Shown here: positions 17,808 to 26,211 of the stretch, one piece after another | Numbering within the stretch: position 1 is the first letter of the stretch | Layout of the letters: each line of letters opens with the position of its first letter | Assembly: GCA_002313925.1 (NCBI GenBank) | Contig: DCAZ01000115.1 | Location: forward strand, 27,616 to 91,615 | From: Gemmatimonadales bacterium UBA1120 | Lineage (GTDB): Bacteria; Gemmatimonadota; Gemmatimonadetes; Longimicrobiales; Gaopeijiaceae | DNA length: 64,000 nucleotides | Reading direction: 5' to 3' | Program-made: the position numbers and the translations under genes | Notes under the pieces: generated by a model | What the model saw: only the letters and a program-made list of their open reading frames with translations | What the model was told of the DNA's origin: nothing | Databases searched by the model: none

Positions 17808-18449
17808 TTGAGTGCACACCCAGTTATAGTTGGCATCGCAGGAGGTAGCGGCTCAGGTAAGTCAACGATTGTAGCAAAACTTGTGCGCCTGCTCGGTCTC
17901 GGTATCACAACCGTCATCCGCCACGACTGGTATTACCGCGACCTCTCTCATTTGGAGTTAGATGACAGGACTGAAGTAAACTTTGATCACCCATCAAGCC
18001 TTGAGACAGAACTCCTGGTCAAGCACGTTATGACCTTGATCGCTGGAAACTCGGTAGATGCACCTTCCTACGATTTTGCCACACACACTCGATCTTCAGC
18101 CACGATACAATTAAAACCTTCTCAGGTCCTGATTCTGGATGGAATCCTCGCTCTCGCACATGAACAGCTTCGCGAGCTCATGGATATTTGCGTCTTCGTT
18201 GATACGGATGTCAAAAAGCGCCTGGAGAGGCGATTAGAACGCGACTCAGGTGAAAGGGAACGAAGCCCAGCGTCCGTGATTCAGCAATTCGAGAGTACCG
18301 TGTTGCCTATGCATAACGAATTTGTCGAGCCGAGTCGGGAATATGCTGAGATAACGATATCCGGAGGTCACCAAGATTACGCGACTCTGAAGCAGCTAGC
18401 GTTCCGAGTTCAGGAACTCTTGGCCAAGCGCACTCTATCGACCAACTGA
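17808..18449 (+). CDS. udk: Uridine kinase
   Basis: 213 residues with a P-loop at the N-terminus (GGSGSGKS), the HDWYYRD motif, NFDHPSSLETELL and YDFATHTR, all hallmarks of uridine/cytidine kinase. It phosphorylates uridine or cytidine in pyrimidine salvage. The TTG start at 17808 follows the regulator's stop by two bases and is served by AGGAG/AAGG in the preceding codons. The stop faces the convergent DUF4249 gene with only 8 bases between, leaving no room for a separate terminator. Confidence 0.93.
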   Translation: MSAHPVIVGIAGGSGSGKSTIVAKLVRLLGLGITTVIRHDWYYRDLSHLELDDRTEVNFDHPSSLETELLVKHVMTLIAGNSVDAPSYDFATHTRSSATIQLKPSQVLILDGILALAHEQLRELMDICVFVDTDVKKRLERRLERDSGERERSPASVIQQFESTVLPMHNEFVEPSREYAEITISGGHQDYATLKQLAFRVQELLAKRTLSTN

Positions 18450-18457
18450 GCTTGCAC

Positions 18458-19396
18458 TCAAGAAGTTGGACAGGCTGGAAGTTCGTAGGCAGCTCCAGAC
18501 GAATCTGGATCCACGACCATTTCAAATGTCCGGGTTACGGTCGCACCAAAAACACCCGTACCATCTCCGGTCACACTCGGGATCGAGACCCTACCCGACG
18601 GATTGAAATTTCCACCGCGAGCCCAGTTTGCATAGTTGCGATTAGCCGCAGTAACGGTCACGGACGCCTGGGACCCTGGTGTGAGGCCCTTCTGTAGTTG
18701 AGCTGCTATTTCTGCATCTAGATCGAACCGTTGAAAGATCCCAAACTCCCTAGGGAACACGATTGTCGTATCACTGGCTGACAGCGATAACCCCAGGAGC
18801 CAGAGCGAGTCTGCTTCATTAGTGGAAGCCACAGTTCCTGAAAGGCTGCTTTCTAGACCGACAATTAGGGTTTCGCTTACATAAGCCCAGGTACCATTTG
18901 ATCTAGACCATTGAACGGTGAGGGCTGTGTCCGGTGGCAGCAGGCACCGAGAGCCATCCTCAATGCCTGTCAGTGTAAATTCTCCTGGGATCGTTGTCGC
19001 ACTGCGAAGGGTGCGGCCCTGAGTGAGTTCGATGGTTAATTCAAGCTGTTCACCCGGCTGAAACTCGTCAGCCGCTTGCTGCGAGGCCAAATAACACGTT
19101 CCCCTCGTACGGTTTTTAGGCCGCTCCTGGCGGCAAGCATCTTCGTCAGCCTCCTGCAGTTCAACGCTAGCTGTGCCTCCACGTGTAATGACAACACGGG
19201 CACCAGGAACTGAATAGCCAAGAGTACGATGTAAGAACGCCATAACTCGATTTCCACCGAGAAATGCTCCGCCTATTTGAACGTGAACCTCTGCTACAAC
19301 CAGATCCTCCAACTCAACAATCAGTGTTTCTTGGATGCTACAACCAGCTGAAGCCAAGACCAGCAGCAAGCTCAGTACAGTGCATTGACGTCTCAC
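18458..19396 (-). CDS. DUF4249-type lipoprotein, TonB-receptor partner
   Basis: 312 residues with a lipoprotein signal (LLVLASAGCS, Cys at about 19). The body is beta-rich and fits the DUF4249 family, usually encoded right behind an outer-membrane TonB-dependent receptor in Bacteroidota and Gemmatimonadota. Here the GTG start overlaps the receptor's TAG stop by one base (TAGTG), a clear coupling signal. By analogy it would sit on the outer membrane as an accessory or capture component for the receptor's ligand, which is unknown. Several Cys (for example near CRQE and CYLA) could form disulfides. Confidence 0.75.
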   Translation of the reverse strand: MRRQCTVLSLLLVLASAGCSIQETLIVELEDLVVAEVHVQIGGAFLGGNRVMAFLHRTLGYSVPGARVVITRGGTASVELQEADEDACRQERPKNRTRGTCYLASQQAADEFQPGEQLELTIELTQGRTLRSATTIPGEFTLTGIEDGSRCLLPPDTALTVQWSRSNGTWAYVSETLIVGLESSLSGTVASTNEADSLWLLGLSLSASDTTIVFPREFGIFQRFDLDAEIAAQLQKGLTPGSQASVTVTAANRNYANWARGGNFNPSGRVSIPSVTGDGTGVFGATVTRTFEMVVDPDSSGAAYELPACPTS

Positions 19397-21762
19397 TAGA
19401 ACCGCACCTCAAAACCAAACGTAGGAAGGATTGGAAACATCGAGATTCCAGATCGTGTGGGAGGCCTTGCCCTGTAATCGAAGAAATAGAAGAGAACGTT
19501 CTTTCTATTGTACACGTTCACGAGGTTTAGGTACGGGACTAGGCTACCCCAGGTCTTCTCGAAGGTCTTGCGGAAACTCAAGTCCAACCGGTGGTAGGGC
19601 GCATAGCGAGATCCATTGCGCTCGCCGAGCACAACTGCGTTGCCATCCCTGTCGAGAAGTCCCTGCTCTCTAAGGAAATCAGGCAAGTAATACCGGTGTG
19701 CTCCAATCGGTCTCGTGTACGGAATTCCAGTACCGAAATTCCAGCGGAGTCCACCATCCCACCCACCCGGCAACGGATATCTGAGCACCAGGTCAAAATC
19801 GATCCTGCGGTCAAAGATTGGTGGGTAAGTAACGTCCGGTTGAGGGATGAATGGCGAATAGGTGTCGGGGAAAGTGCGGTCAGCCTTGAGAAAGGACAGC
19901 GCGACCCAACCAGTGACTGTACCGGCTTCTTTGCGGATGAGCAGATCAGCACCGTACGAGAGCCCCTCACCACCCAGAATGTCATCAAGCTCGTCGTTCG
20001 GATCGTCCGCACCATTCACTGCGACAACCCCATCGAAGGTACGGGTGTAGCCCTCCAGTGCCCAAAACCAGTCCTGACCGACATAACCTTCGATACCGAG
20101 TTGTAGCTGGTCTGACACTACTGGGGGAGCACGGTCTCCGGCGACAACCCAAACATCCAATCCAATGGGCAAATCCTCATCTCGCAGCGAATGCAAGAAT
20201 TGTGTGTACCTGCCCGCAGCTAACTTAAGAGCAGTGTTCCCATCATTGAAGAAACGCTTCAGGGCAACCCGGGGTGCGATTTCCATGATCGGATCACCCT
20301 GATTCGGGCGCCATAGATCCAAACGAGTCCCTGCTTCGAATACCCACTCACGTGGCCGTGACCATGAAGCCTGTGCGTAGGATCCAGTCAGCAAACCTGA
20401 GCCAATTCCGCCACCGAACTGGCTACCACCGGTTTCGAGAAGATTATCGTATCCCATCCACTCTACTGACCCTCCGACCTTAGCTTGGAGGGCCGGCGAA
20501 GGACGGGTATCCAGGTCAACCCTGAATTGGCGCTGGTTGATCACGCTTCTGAAATTTGTATCCGCGAAATCCGGTAAGCCTAGCTTGCTCCCGTAACGGC
20601 TAAGATTTGCCCGCACGTCGAGTGAACCTCCTCCACGTCTGGCACGAGTCCACCGCAGGCCGACCACGTCGTTACCCCAATCCCAATTGATCCGTAGCGG
20701 GAAATCTTCGAGTTCGAGACGAGTCAGATCGACCACGTCATCACCTGTATACGCAGTCAACACAAGGCGATCACCCGAGTGCGTCCACCCCTCAACTACA
20801 GCCTGAAAATCTGTGAGATGGTAGGGGAATTCAAACACGGGTTTGAGCAGCACATCGAAGTATGAACGCCGGACCGACGCTCGCCACTTCAGGTCAGCTA
20901 GCCCAAGAGAATTGAGGATCTGTGAAGATGCCCCACCACCCACGGCAACTCGACTTGCAAGCAGAGAGATTCCTGCATCTACACCAAACTCTCCGTCACC
21001 AGGGTCACTCTCTATCTGGAGCACGGACGAGACTCGACCTCCGTGTTCTGCAGAAAATCCACCTGATTGGAGTTCCGCTCGATCAAGCATGTCCGCATTG
21101 AATACCGAGAACAAACCACCGAGGTGAAACGGGCTGAAGATCGGCACACCGTCCAAGAGAATCAGGTTTTGATCCTGCGATCCCCCTCGTACATGGAACG
21201 CAGCCGAAAAATCTGAGGTCGAGACAACACCAGGGAGGACTTCGACTGCTCGAATGGGGTCGGCCTCTGCCACCCCCGGAATCTGTTTGAGATCGGATAG
21301 GCCAATCTCACGAACCGTCGCGCCACCAGTTTCCTCAAAACGGATCCTTTCTCTGCTTCTTTCGGCCTCGACCGCCAAGCCTTCGAGTTGGATCGCTTGA
21401 CGTTCAACACGAACGTAAAACTCAAGAGTCTCGTCGCCAGTCAGAGCAACGTCCTCGGTCAACTCAGCGTACCCGAACGCCCTGAAGCTTAAGCGGTATG
21501 AGCCCGCGAGCACCCCCGTGAGTCGGAATGATCCGAGACGGTCAGTATCCGTAATACCAATCAGGGTTGTATCAGATAGCAGTCGGACGACTGCGCCAAA
21601 CACTGCCGCACCCTGCTGGTCACGCACCCGACCCTGGATCGTCCCTTCCTGAGCGTCCAACCTTACCGTGAAGCTACAGGACACAAGAACGACCAGAAGG
21701 ATCAGCCGCGACACCAAATGAGAAGGGTTCAAATCCGCTTTATCTCGAGTTTCAGCAAGCAT
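19396..21762 (-). CDS. TonB-dependent outer-membrane receptor with carboxypeptidase-regulatory-like N-domain
   Basis: 788 residues. After a signal sequence (ILLVVLVSCSF ending LDAQ) comes a carboxypeptidase-regulatory-like beta-sandwich (IQGRVRDQQGAAVFGAVVRL), then the plug (PGVVSTSDFSAAFHVRGGSQDQNLILLDG split across strands near 170-200) and a 22-strand-type barrel ending in the typical aromatic terminus (GFEVRF). The plug motif FHVRGG and LLDGVPIFSP are classic for the SusC-like/CirA-like receptors paired with DUF4249. It imports an unidentified ligand using TonB energy; no TonB/ExbBD is in the window. Start codon choice between 21762 and a later in-frame codon is uncertain. Confidence 0.9.
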   Translation of the reverse strand: MLAETRDKADLNPSHLVSRLILLVVLVSCSFTVRLDAQEGTIQGRVRDQQGAAVFGAVVRLLSDTTLIGITDTDRLGSFRLTGVLAGSYRLSFRAFGYAELTEDVALTGDETLEFYVRVERQAIQLEGLAVEAERSRERIRFEETGGATVREIGLSDLKQIPGVAEADPIRAVEVLPGVVSTSDFSAAFHVRGGSQDQNLILLDGVPIFSPFHLGGLFSVFNADMLDRAELQSGGFSAEHGGRVSSVLQIESDPGDGEFGVDAGISLLASRVAVGGGASSQILNSLGLADLKWRASVRRSYFDVLLKPVFEFPYHLTDFQAVVEGWTHSGDRLVLTAYTGDDVVDLTRLELEDFPLRINWDWGNDVVGLRWTRARRGGGSLDVRANLSRYGSKLGLPDFADTNFRSVINQRQFRVDLDTRPSPALQAKVGGSVEWMGYDNLLETGGSQFGGGIGSGLLTGSYAQASWSRPREWVFEAGTRLDLWRPNQGDPIMEIAPRVALKRFFNDGNTALKLAAGRYTQFLHSLRDEDLPIGLDVWVVAGDRAPPVVSDQLQLGIEGYVGQDWFWALEGYTRTFDGVVAVNGADDPNDELDDILGGEGLSYGADLLIRKEAGTVTGWVALSFLKADRTFPDTYSPFIPQPDVTYPPIFDRRIDFDLVLRYPLPGGWDGGLRWNFGTGIPYTRPIGAHRYYLPDFLREQGLLDRDGNAVVLGERNGSRYAPYHRLDLSFRKTFEKTWGSLVPYLNLVNVYNRKNVLFYFFDYRARPPTRSGISMFPILPTFGFEVRF

Positions 21763-21988
21763 CTTTTTACTAAGTAACGATCGCTGGTACAGTTAAGATG
21801 CCATAGTGTTCACTCCGACCTGATATGATCGTGCTCAGTTCCAGCAAGGTGGAATCCCGGGGAATGTCTCAGGAAACGCTCATCCTCACAGAAACGCTTA
21901 AAACGCTAGTAATTCGTACTAGGCGAAGGGGTGTGTCATAGCTTCTTCTACCGCACTCACCAGGCTTTCGGAATGGTCACGACTCAAG

Positions 21989-22936
21989 TTGGCGAACCTG
22001 CCGACGCCAATCCGTCCGCTCGCTCGCCTGGCCGAAGCACTCGGAAGTCCAGCACTTGATCTCCTCGTGAAGCTCGATTCCGAAACTGGTTTCGGCCTCG
22101 GTGGCAATAAAGTGCGTAAGCTGGAATTTGAACTGGCCCCTGACAGACTTGAGGGTATCACTTGCCTCATCACTGCCGGTGGTCCCCAGTCCAACCACTG
22201 CCGTGTTACTGCTGCTGCCGCAGCTCGACTCGGCCTCCGTTGTGTTCTCATTGTCAACGGCCCGGAGCCGGAAACCCCAACAGGGAACGCGCTGTTACAT
22301 AGGCTTTTCGGCGCCGAGATCGTGACAGTGCCTGAGCGCCAAGATCGCTCAACACAACTCCAAAGCACCGCGGTGGACATCGAGTTGGAAGGCGGGCATC
22401 CTCTAGTGATACCGATCGGTGCTTCGACGGGGCTTGGAAGTCTTGGTTATGCCGCCGCGTCCATCGAACTCTTCAAGCAACTTACCAATCAAAAACCTCC
22501 TCCTGAAAGAACCGTTGTGTTTGTTGCCAGTTCTTCGTGTGGTACCCTGGCTGGTCTACTGCTCGGCATTTCTCTTCTCAAGCTGAATCACGTGTTGTTG
22601 GTGGGGGTAAGTGCCGATATGAGCGCGACCGAGATTGAGGAGCGTACCAAACAGATCGCATGTGAAGGTGCTGACCTCCTCAGGTGGAACGGTCCTTTAT
22701 TAATGGACAGTATCAAAACAATCGATGACCAGGTGGGAGGCGGATACGGCTTATCGACAGCGGCTTCACATGAGGCGCTCCGTATGTTCGCACTCCATGA
22801 GGGCCTCGTACTCGATCCCACCTATACAGCCAAGGCAGCTGCCGGACTAATCTCTTGGGTTCGCACCGGTATGGTTTCAGATCTCGACCGGGTGGTGTTC
22901 CTACATACCGGTGGGCACCCCGGTCTATTCACCTAA
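21989..22936 (+). CDS. D-cysteine desulfhydrase / ACC deaminase family PLP enzyme
   Basis: At least 315 residues of fold-type II PLP enzyme. It shows the PLP lysine in GLGGNKVRKLEF, the QSNHCR motif, GASTGLGSLGY, SSSCGTLAGL and the terminal LHTGGHPGLF. It would release H2S, ammonia and pyruvate from D-cysteine or act on related D-amino acids. The first canonical start is the TTG at 21989, without a Shine-Dalgarno sequence. However, in-frame codons upstream back to 21938 encode LTRLSEW...LKLANLPTPI, which aligns with the conserved N-terminus of the family. The real start may therefore be an ATA at 21938, which has AAGGGG six bases before it, or the base call there is wrong. Confidence 0.85.
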   Translation: MANLPTPIRPLARLAEALGSPALDLLVKLDSETGFGLGGNKVRKLEFELAPDRLEGITCLITAGGPQSNHCRVTAAAAARLGLRCVLIVNGPEPETPTGNALLHRLFGAEIVTVPERQDRSTQLQSTAVDIELEGGHPLVIPIGASTGLGSLGYAAASIELFKQLTNQKPPPERTVVFVASSSCGTLAGLLLGISLLKLNHVLLVGVSADMSATEIEERTKQIACEGADLLRWNGPLLMDSIKTIDDQVGGGYGLSTAASHEALRMFALHEGLVLDPTYTAKAAAGLISWVRTGMVSDLDRVVFLHTGGHPGLFT

Positions 22937-22944
22937 AGAACTAG

Positions 22945-24381
22945 TCAGTCGCGGCTACCGTTGAACTGATCAAGAGCACCTAGATCCGGATATCCAATCG
23001 GGTACATCTCCTGGATTCGGGCGCAGAGCCCTAGGACCTTTTCCTCTCCTGCAGGTGGCCCGACGATCTGTAATCCGACGGGAAGGCCCTCGTCGTCGAA
23101 CCCGCAGGGGACTGACGCAATCGGGAGACCCGTGAGGCTCAGCGTGAACGTTGGAGCAAACCAGTCCACATAGGTTTTCATGGGTCGCCCTGCTATCGAC
23201 TCGGGATAATTTTGCTCAACCGGGAAGGGTGAAACTGCCATCGAGGGGGTGAGCAGAAAGTCATAACGCTCGAAGAAATGCCTGAAGAACATCCAAATCC
23301 GGTCCCTAACACCATGCGCCCAAGCAATTTGTTCACTTGTTACCCTGAGGCCGGCCTCGACGTTACCACGGACGTTGTCGCCTAGTTCTTCGATACGATC
23401 CATAAGGCCTCGCATATGCGTGACCATCCAGACTCCACGCAGGTGTAAGAATGCCTTCCTCGCGTCTGAAAGATCCACTTCAATCGGCCCAACATCAGCT
23501 CCGCCTATTTCTAGGCCCAAGGCAGCAGAGCGGCATACTTCTGCGATCCCTGGATCAATTCCTAGGCCAGCCACGTCAGGACAGTACCCGAGGCGAAGTC
23601 CATCCGTCTGGAGATCTCGTATACCGCAACTGAAATCTCGTCCTTGTATCGACTGACTCCTCGGAGAACGCGGGTCGGACCCTGCCATTACCTGAAGGGC
23701 TAGTGCCACATCTTCGGCAGTTCGAGCCATCGGTCCGCTAACTGACAATTCATCCCAGAGCCATTCAGTCGGGTGTGTCGGTACTAGGCCCGGTGAAGGA
23801 CGGAGTCCAACAAGGCCGCAGAAAGACGCTGGAATTCTCAGCGATCCGCCGAGATCACTCCCCTCAGCAATCGCGATCATACCACTCGAGAGTGCAGAAG
23901 CCCCACCGCCTGTCGAGCCTCCCGAGGTACGCTCCGGATTCCAGGGGTTACGAGTACGGCCAAATACCTCGTTAAATGTGCTGGCCCCTGCCCCGAACTC
24001 TGGCGTGTTGGTCTTTCCAATGATAATCGCGCCTTCACTGCGAAGGCGCTGCACTACCATTGCATCCTCTGTGGGAATGTGATCTGAAAATATCGGTGAG
24101 CCGTATGTGGTCCGTAGGCCCGCTACCGGCGTTAAATCCTTGATACCGACAGGGACACCACAAAGCACTTGCTCGCCCGGGGCGGATTTTATTGACGCCT
24201 CCAGCGCACTAGCGTCTTCAATCGCCTGTTCATTCAGTGTAACAACGGCATTAAGGGTTGGATTGTAACGTTCTATGCGGTCTAATGAGGCTTCGACGAC
24301 TTCCACTGGAGAGATCTGGCGTGCCTTCACGAGTGCCACAATATCGGTGGCAGAAAGCGCGGCAAGGTCCCCTAGGGTCAT
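22945..24381 (-). CDS. Amidase-signature family hydrolase
   Basis: 478 residues with the complete Ser-cisSer-Lys triad region: Lys in VGIKDL, first Ser in RTSGGSTGGG and nucleophile Ser in GSDLGGSLRIPA. It resembles GatA but there is no gatB or gatC beside it, and the C-terminal half differs, so a stand-alone amidase is more likely. Substrate unknown: amides, N-acyl or peptide amides are all possible. ATG at 24381. The stop is only 8 bases from the convergent desulfhydrase stop. The POT transporter lies upstream on the same strand, 172 bases away. Confidence 0.9.
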   Translation of the reverse strand: MTLGDLAALSATDIVALVKARQISPVEVVEASLDRIERYNPTLNAVVTLNEQAIEDASALEASIKSAPGEQVLCGVPVGIKDLTPVAGLRTTYGSPIFSDHIPTEDAMVVQRLRSEGAIIIGKTNTPEFGAGASTFNEVFGRTRNPWNPERTSGGSTGGGASALSSGMIAIAEGSDLGGSLRIPASFCGLVGLRPSPGLVPTHPTEWLWDELSVSGPMARTAEDVALALQVMAGSDPRSPRSQSIQGRDFSCGIRDLQTDGLRLGYCPDVAGLGIDPGIAEVCRSAALGLEIGGADVGPIEVDLSDARKAFLHLRGVWMVTHMRGLMDRIEELGDNVRGNVEAGLRVTSEQIAWAHGVRDRIWMFFRHFFERYDFLLTPSMAVSPFPVEQNYPESIAGRPMKTYVDWFAPTFTLSLTGLPIASVPCGFDDEGLPVGLQIVGPPAGEEKVLGLCARIQEMYPIGYPDLGALDQFNGSRD

Positions 24382-24506
24382 GTCAAAACTCCGTTTCTTC
24401 AGGACCGTCAGTGATCGACCATAAAGCCTAATTCAAAATAAATCTTACGAGCTGGCCAGACTCGTGACCCGCTAAATAAGAGGCCCACAATACTTCATCC
24501 CCAAGC

Positions 24507-24527
24507 GACCTAAGACGTCCTTAGGCC
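24507..24527 (-). terminator. Weak hairpin after the peptide transporter gene
   Basis: On the minus strand an 8-bp stem (one G-U pair) around CCTAAG/CTTAGG with a 5-base loop lies just beyond the stop of the POT transporter. No U-run follows, so it is at best a weak or factor-assisted terminator. Confidence 0.3.
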
Positions 24528-24553
24528 TTATCACATCTCCAGGCTGATCGGTC

Positions 24554-26038
24554 TTATTTGACTCCACCCATCAGTCTCTTCACCTGCGGACTCACAATTA
24601 TTGCGAAGATCCCAACTCCAGCCGATATCATTGCAACCGTGCGGAAGAGTTCAGCAGAAGCCATCGTCGCGAGTTGGCCTGCCATAAGACCAGCAAACAA
24701 GTTTCCGAGTGCGGCCCCCACAAACCATATGCCCATCATCTGACCGACTCTTCTTTCAGGAGAGAGTTTTGTGATTGCAGAAAGTCCGATGGGAGAAATG
24801 CAGAGTTCTCCAACTGTATGAAAGAAATAAGTGACTACAAGCCACGCTGGCGATACAAGATTATCAGGGGACGAGTTGGCTGCACCCCAAGCAATAACAA
24901 AGAAACCAACCGCAAGGCCCAATAGGCCCAAGCCGGCTTTCATTGGAAGAGACGGATTCTTCTGACGGCCTTCTAGCCAGACCCAGGCCATGCCGAAGAC
25001 AGGCGCCAGTATGATGATAAAGAGGGCATTTATTGATTGTAGCTGTGAAGCCTGAATTTCTAGGGCACCATTGAACAAACTTAGGTTCGTCAAGTCACGA
25101 GCGAACAGGTTCAGCGAAGTCCCTGCTTGCTCGAAGCCGGACCAAAAGACAGCAATCAGTAAGAAGAGCCAAAAGATGACACCCATCCTTTTGTTCTCTT
25201 CCACCGTATGCCCCCCCGCGGTCCATACGTATATGAAATAACCGGCGACCAATAGCAGCACCGAATAGCCCAAATAAGTCGCGATCTGCGTGAGTGTAAG
25301 GGAAAGGATGCCAGCTGAGACCATATAGCTGAACACCATGACCGTAGCGACCGCAGCAAAGAAGACACTGAAGAATGTGCGGGACTTAGCGGCAACCTGC
25401 TCCGGTGTGTCCCCGGTCTTGAGAAGACCGATATTCCCCATGTGTTTCATTCCGGCTCGATACTGGATGAGCCCTAGAATCATGCCGACTCCCGCAGCGC
25501 CGAAGCCGTAGTGCCAATTTATCCCCTCCCCCAAATACCCAGTAATCAGGGGACCGAAAAAGGCACCAAGGTTGATCCCCATGTAGTAAATGGAGAAACC
25601 AGCATCACGGCGTGCGCCACCTTCAGGGTAGAGTTCACCGACAATCGTGCTGACGTTGGGCTTAAGAAGACCTGTCCCAAAGATGATGAATACGAGCCCT
25701 AGAAAGAACGTGATATTTGAAGGAACGGCCATCGTGAAGTGGCCGGCTGCGATAATCCAGCCACCTACCCAAATGGCCTTGCGCTGACCCCACAGGTTAT
25801 CCGCAATCCAGCCACCAGGCAGCGCTAGGATATATACGAGGCTCGTATATAGGCCGTAGATCGCACCTGCAGTCGCTACGTCATAACCGAGACCGGGATT
25901 GGTTTCGATCGTAGCAGTTGTCATGAACAGTGTTAGCAGAGCACGCATCCCATAGTATGAGAAGCGCTCCCACATCTCGGTGAAGAAGAGCGTGGAAAGC
26001 CCTATTGGGTGACCGAAGAAGGTCCTAGAGGTCGTCAC
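24554..26038 (-). CDS. POT/PTR-family proton-coupled peptide transporter
   Basis: 494 residues, polytopic membrane protein with about 12-14 hydrophobic segments. Near the N-terminus it has the proton-coupling ExxERFxYYG motif (E21, E24, R25) that defines the family, followed by GGWIADNLWGQRKAI and a FIIFGTGLLKPNVS segment equivalent to the second PTR signature. It imports di- and tripeptides with protons. Start is a GTG at 26038. Placed among an amidase, desulfhydrase and several exported peptidases, it is the likely entry port for their products. Confidence 0.94.
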   Translation of the reverse strand: MTTSRTFFGHPIGLSTLFFTEMWERFSYYGMRALLTLFMTTATIETNPGLGYDVATAGAIYGLYTSLVYILALPGGWIADNLWGQRKAIWVGGWIIAAGHFTMAVPSNITFFLGLVFIIFGTGLLKPNVSTIVGELYPEGGARRDAGFSIYYMGINLGAFFGPLITGYLGEGINWHYGFGAAGVGMILGLIQYRAGMKHMGNIGLLKTGDTPEQVAAKSRTFFSVFFAAVATVMVFSYMVSAGILSLTLTQIATYLGYSVLLLVAGYFIYVWTAGGHTVEENKRMGVIFWLFLLIAVFWSGFEQAGTSLNLFARDLTNLSLFNGALEIQASQLQSINALFIIILAPVFGMAWVWLEGRQKNPSLPMKAGLGLLGLAVGFFVIAWGAANSSPDNLVSPAWLVVTYFFHTVGELCISPIGLSAITKLSPERRVGQMMGIWFVGAALGNLFAGLMAGQLATMASAELFRTVAMISAGVGIFAIIVSPQVKRLMGGVK

Positions 26039-26211
26039 GTTGTTGAGCTCCTGTTTACGGCCCCCCTGAAAGGCCCGTTCAGAGGTTTCGCTTTATGCCA
26101 AGGCATACTCATAGATCGAAAGGGTACGTCGGGAATAAGAATGGCGCACGCAAGCCAAGCACGAAGTTCAAGCGGGACTCGCCCAGAGAGCTCCCGCAAG
26201 TCTGTCTCCCA

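Noticed and set aside
22945..24381. Glutamyl-tRNA amidotransferase subunit A (gatA)
   Set aside because: No gatB or gatC next to it and the C-terminal part is unlike GatA; called a general amidase instead.
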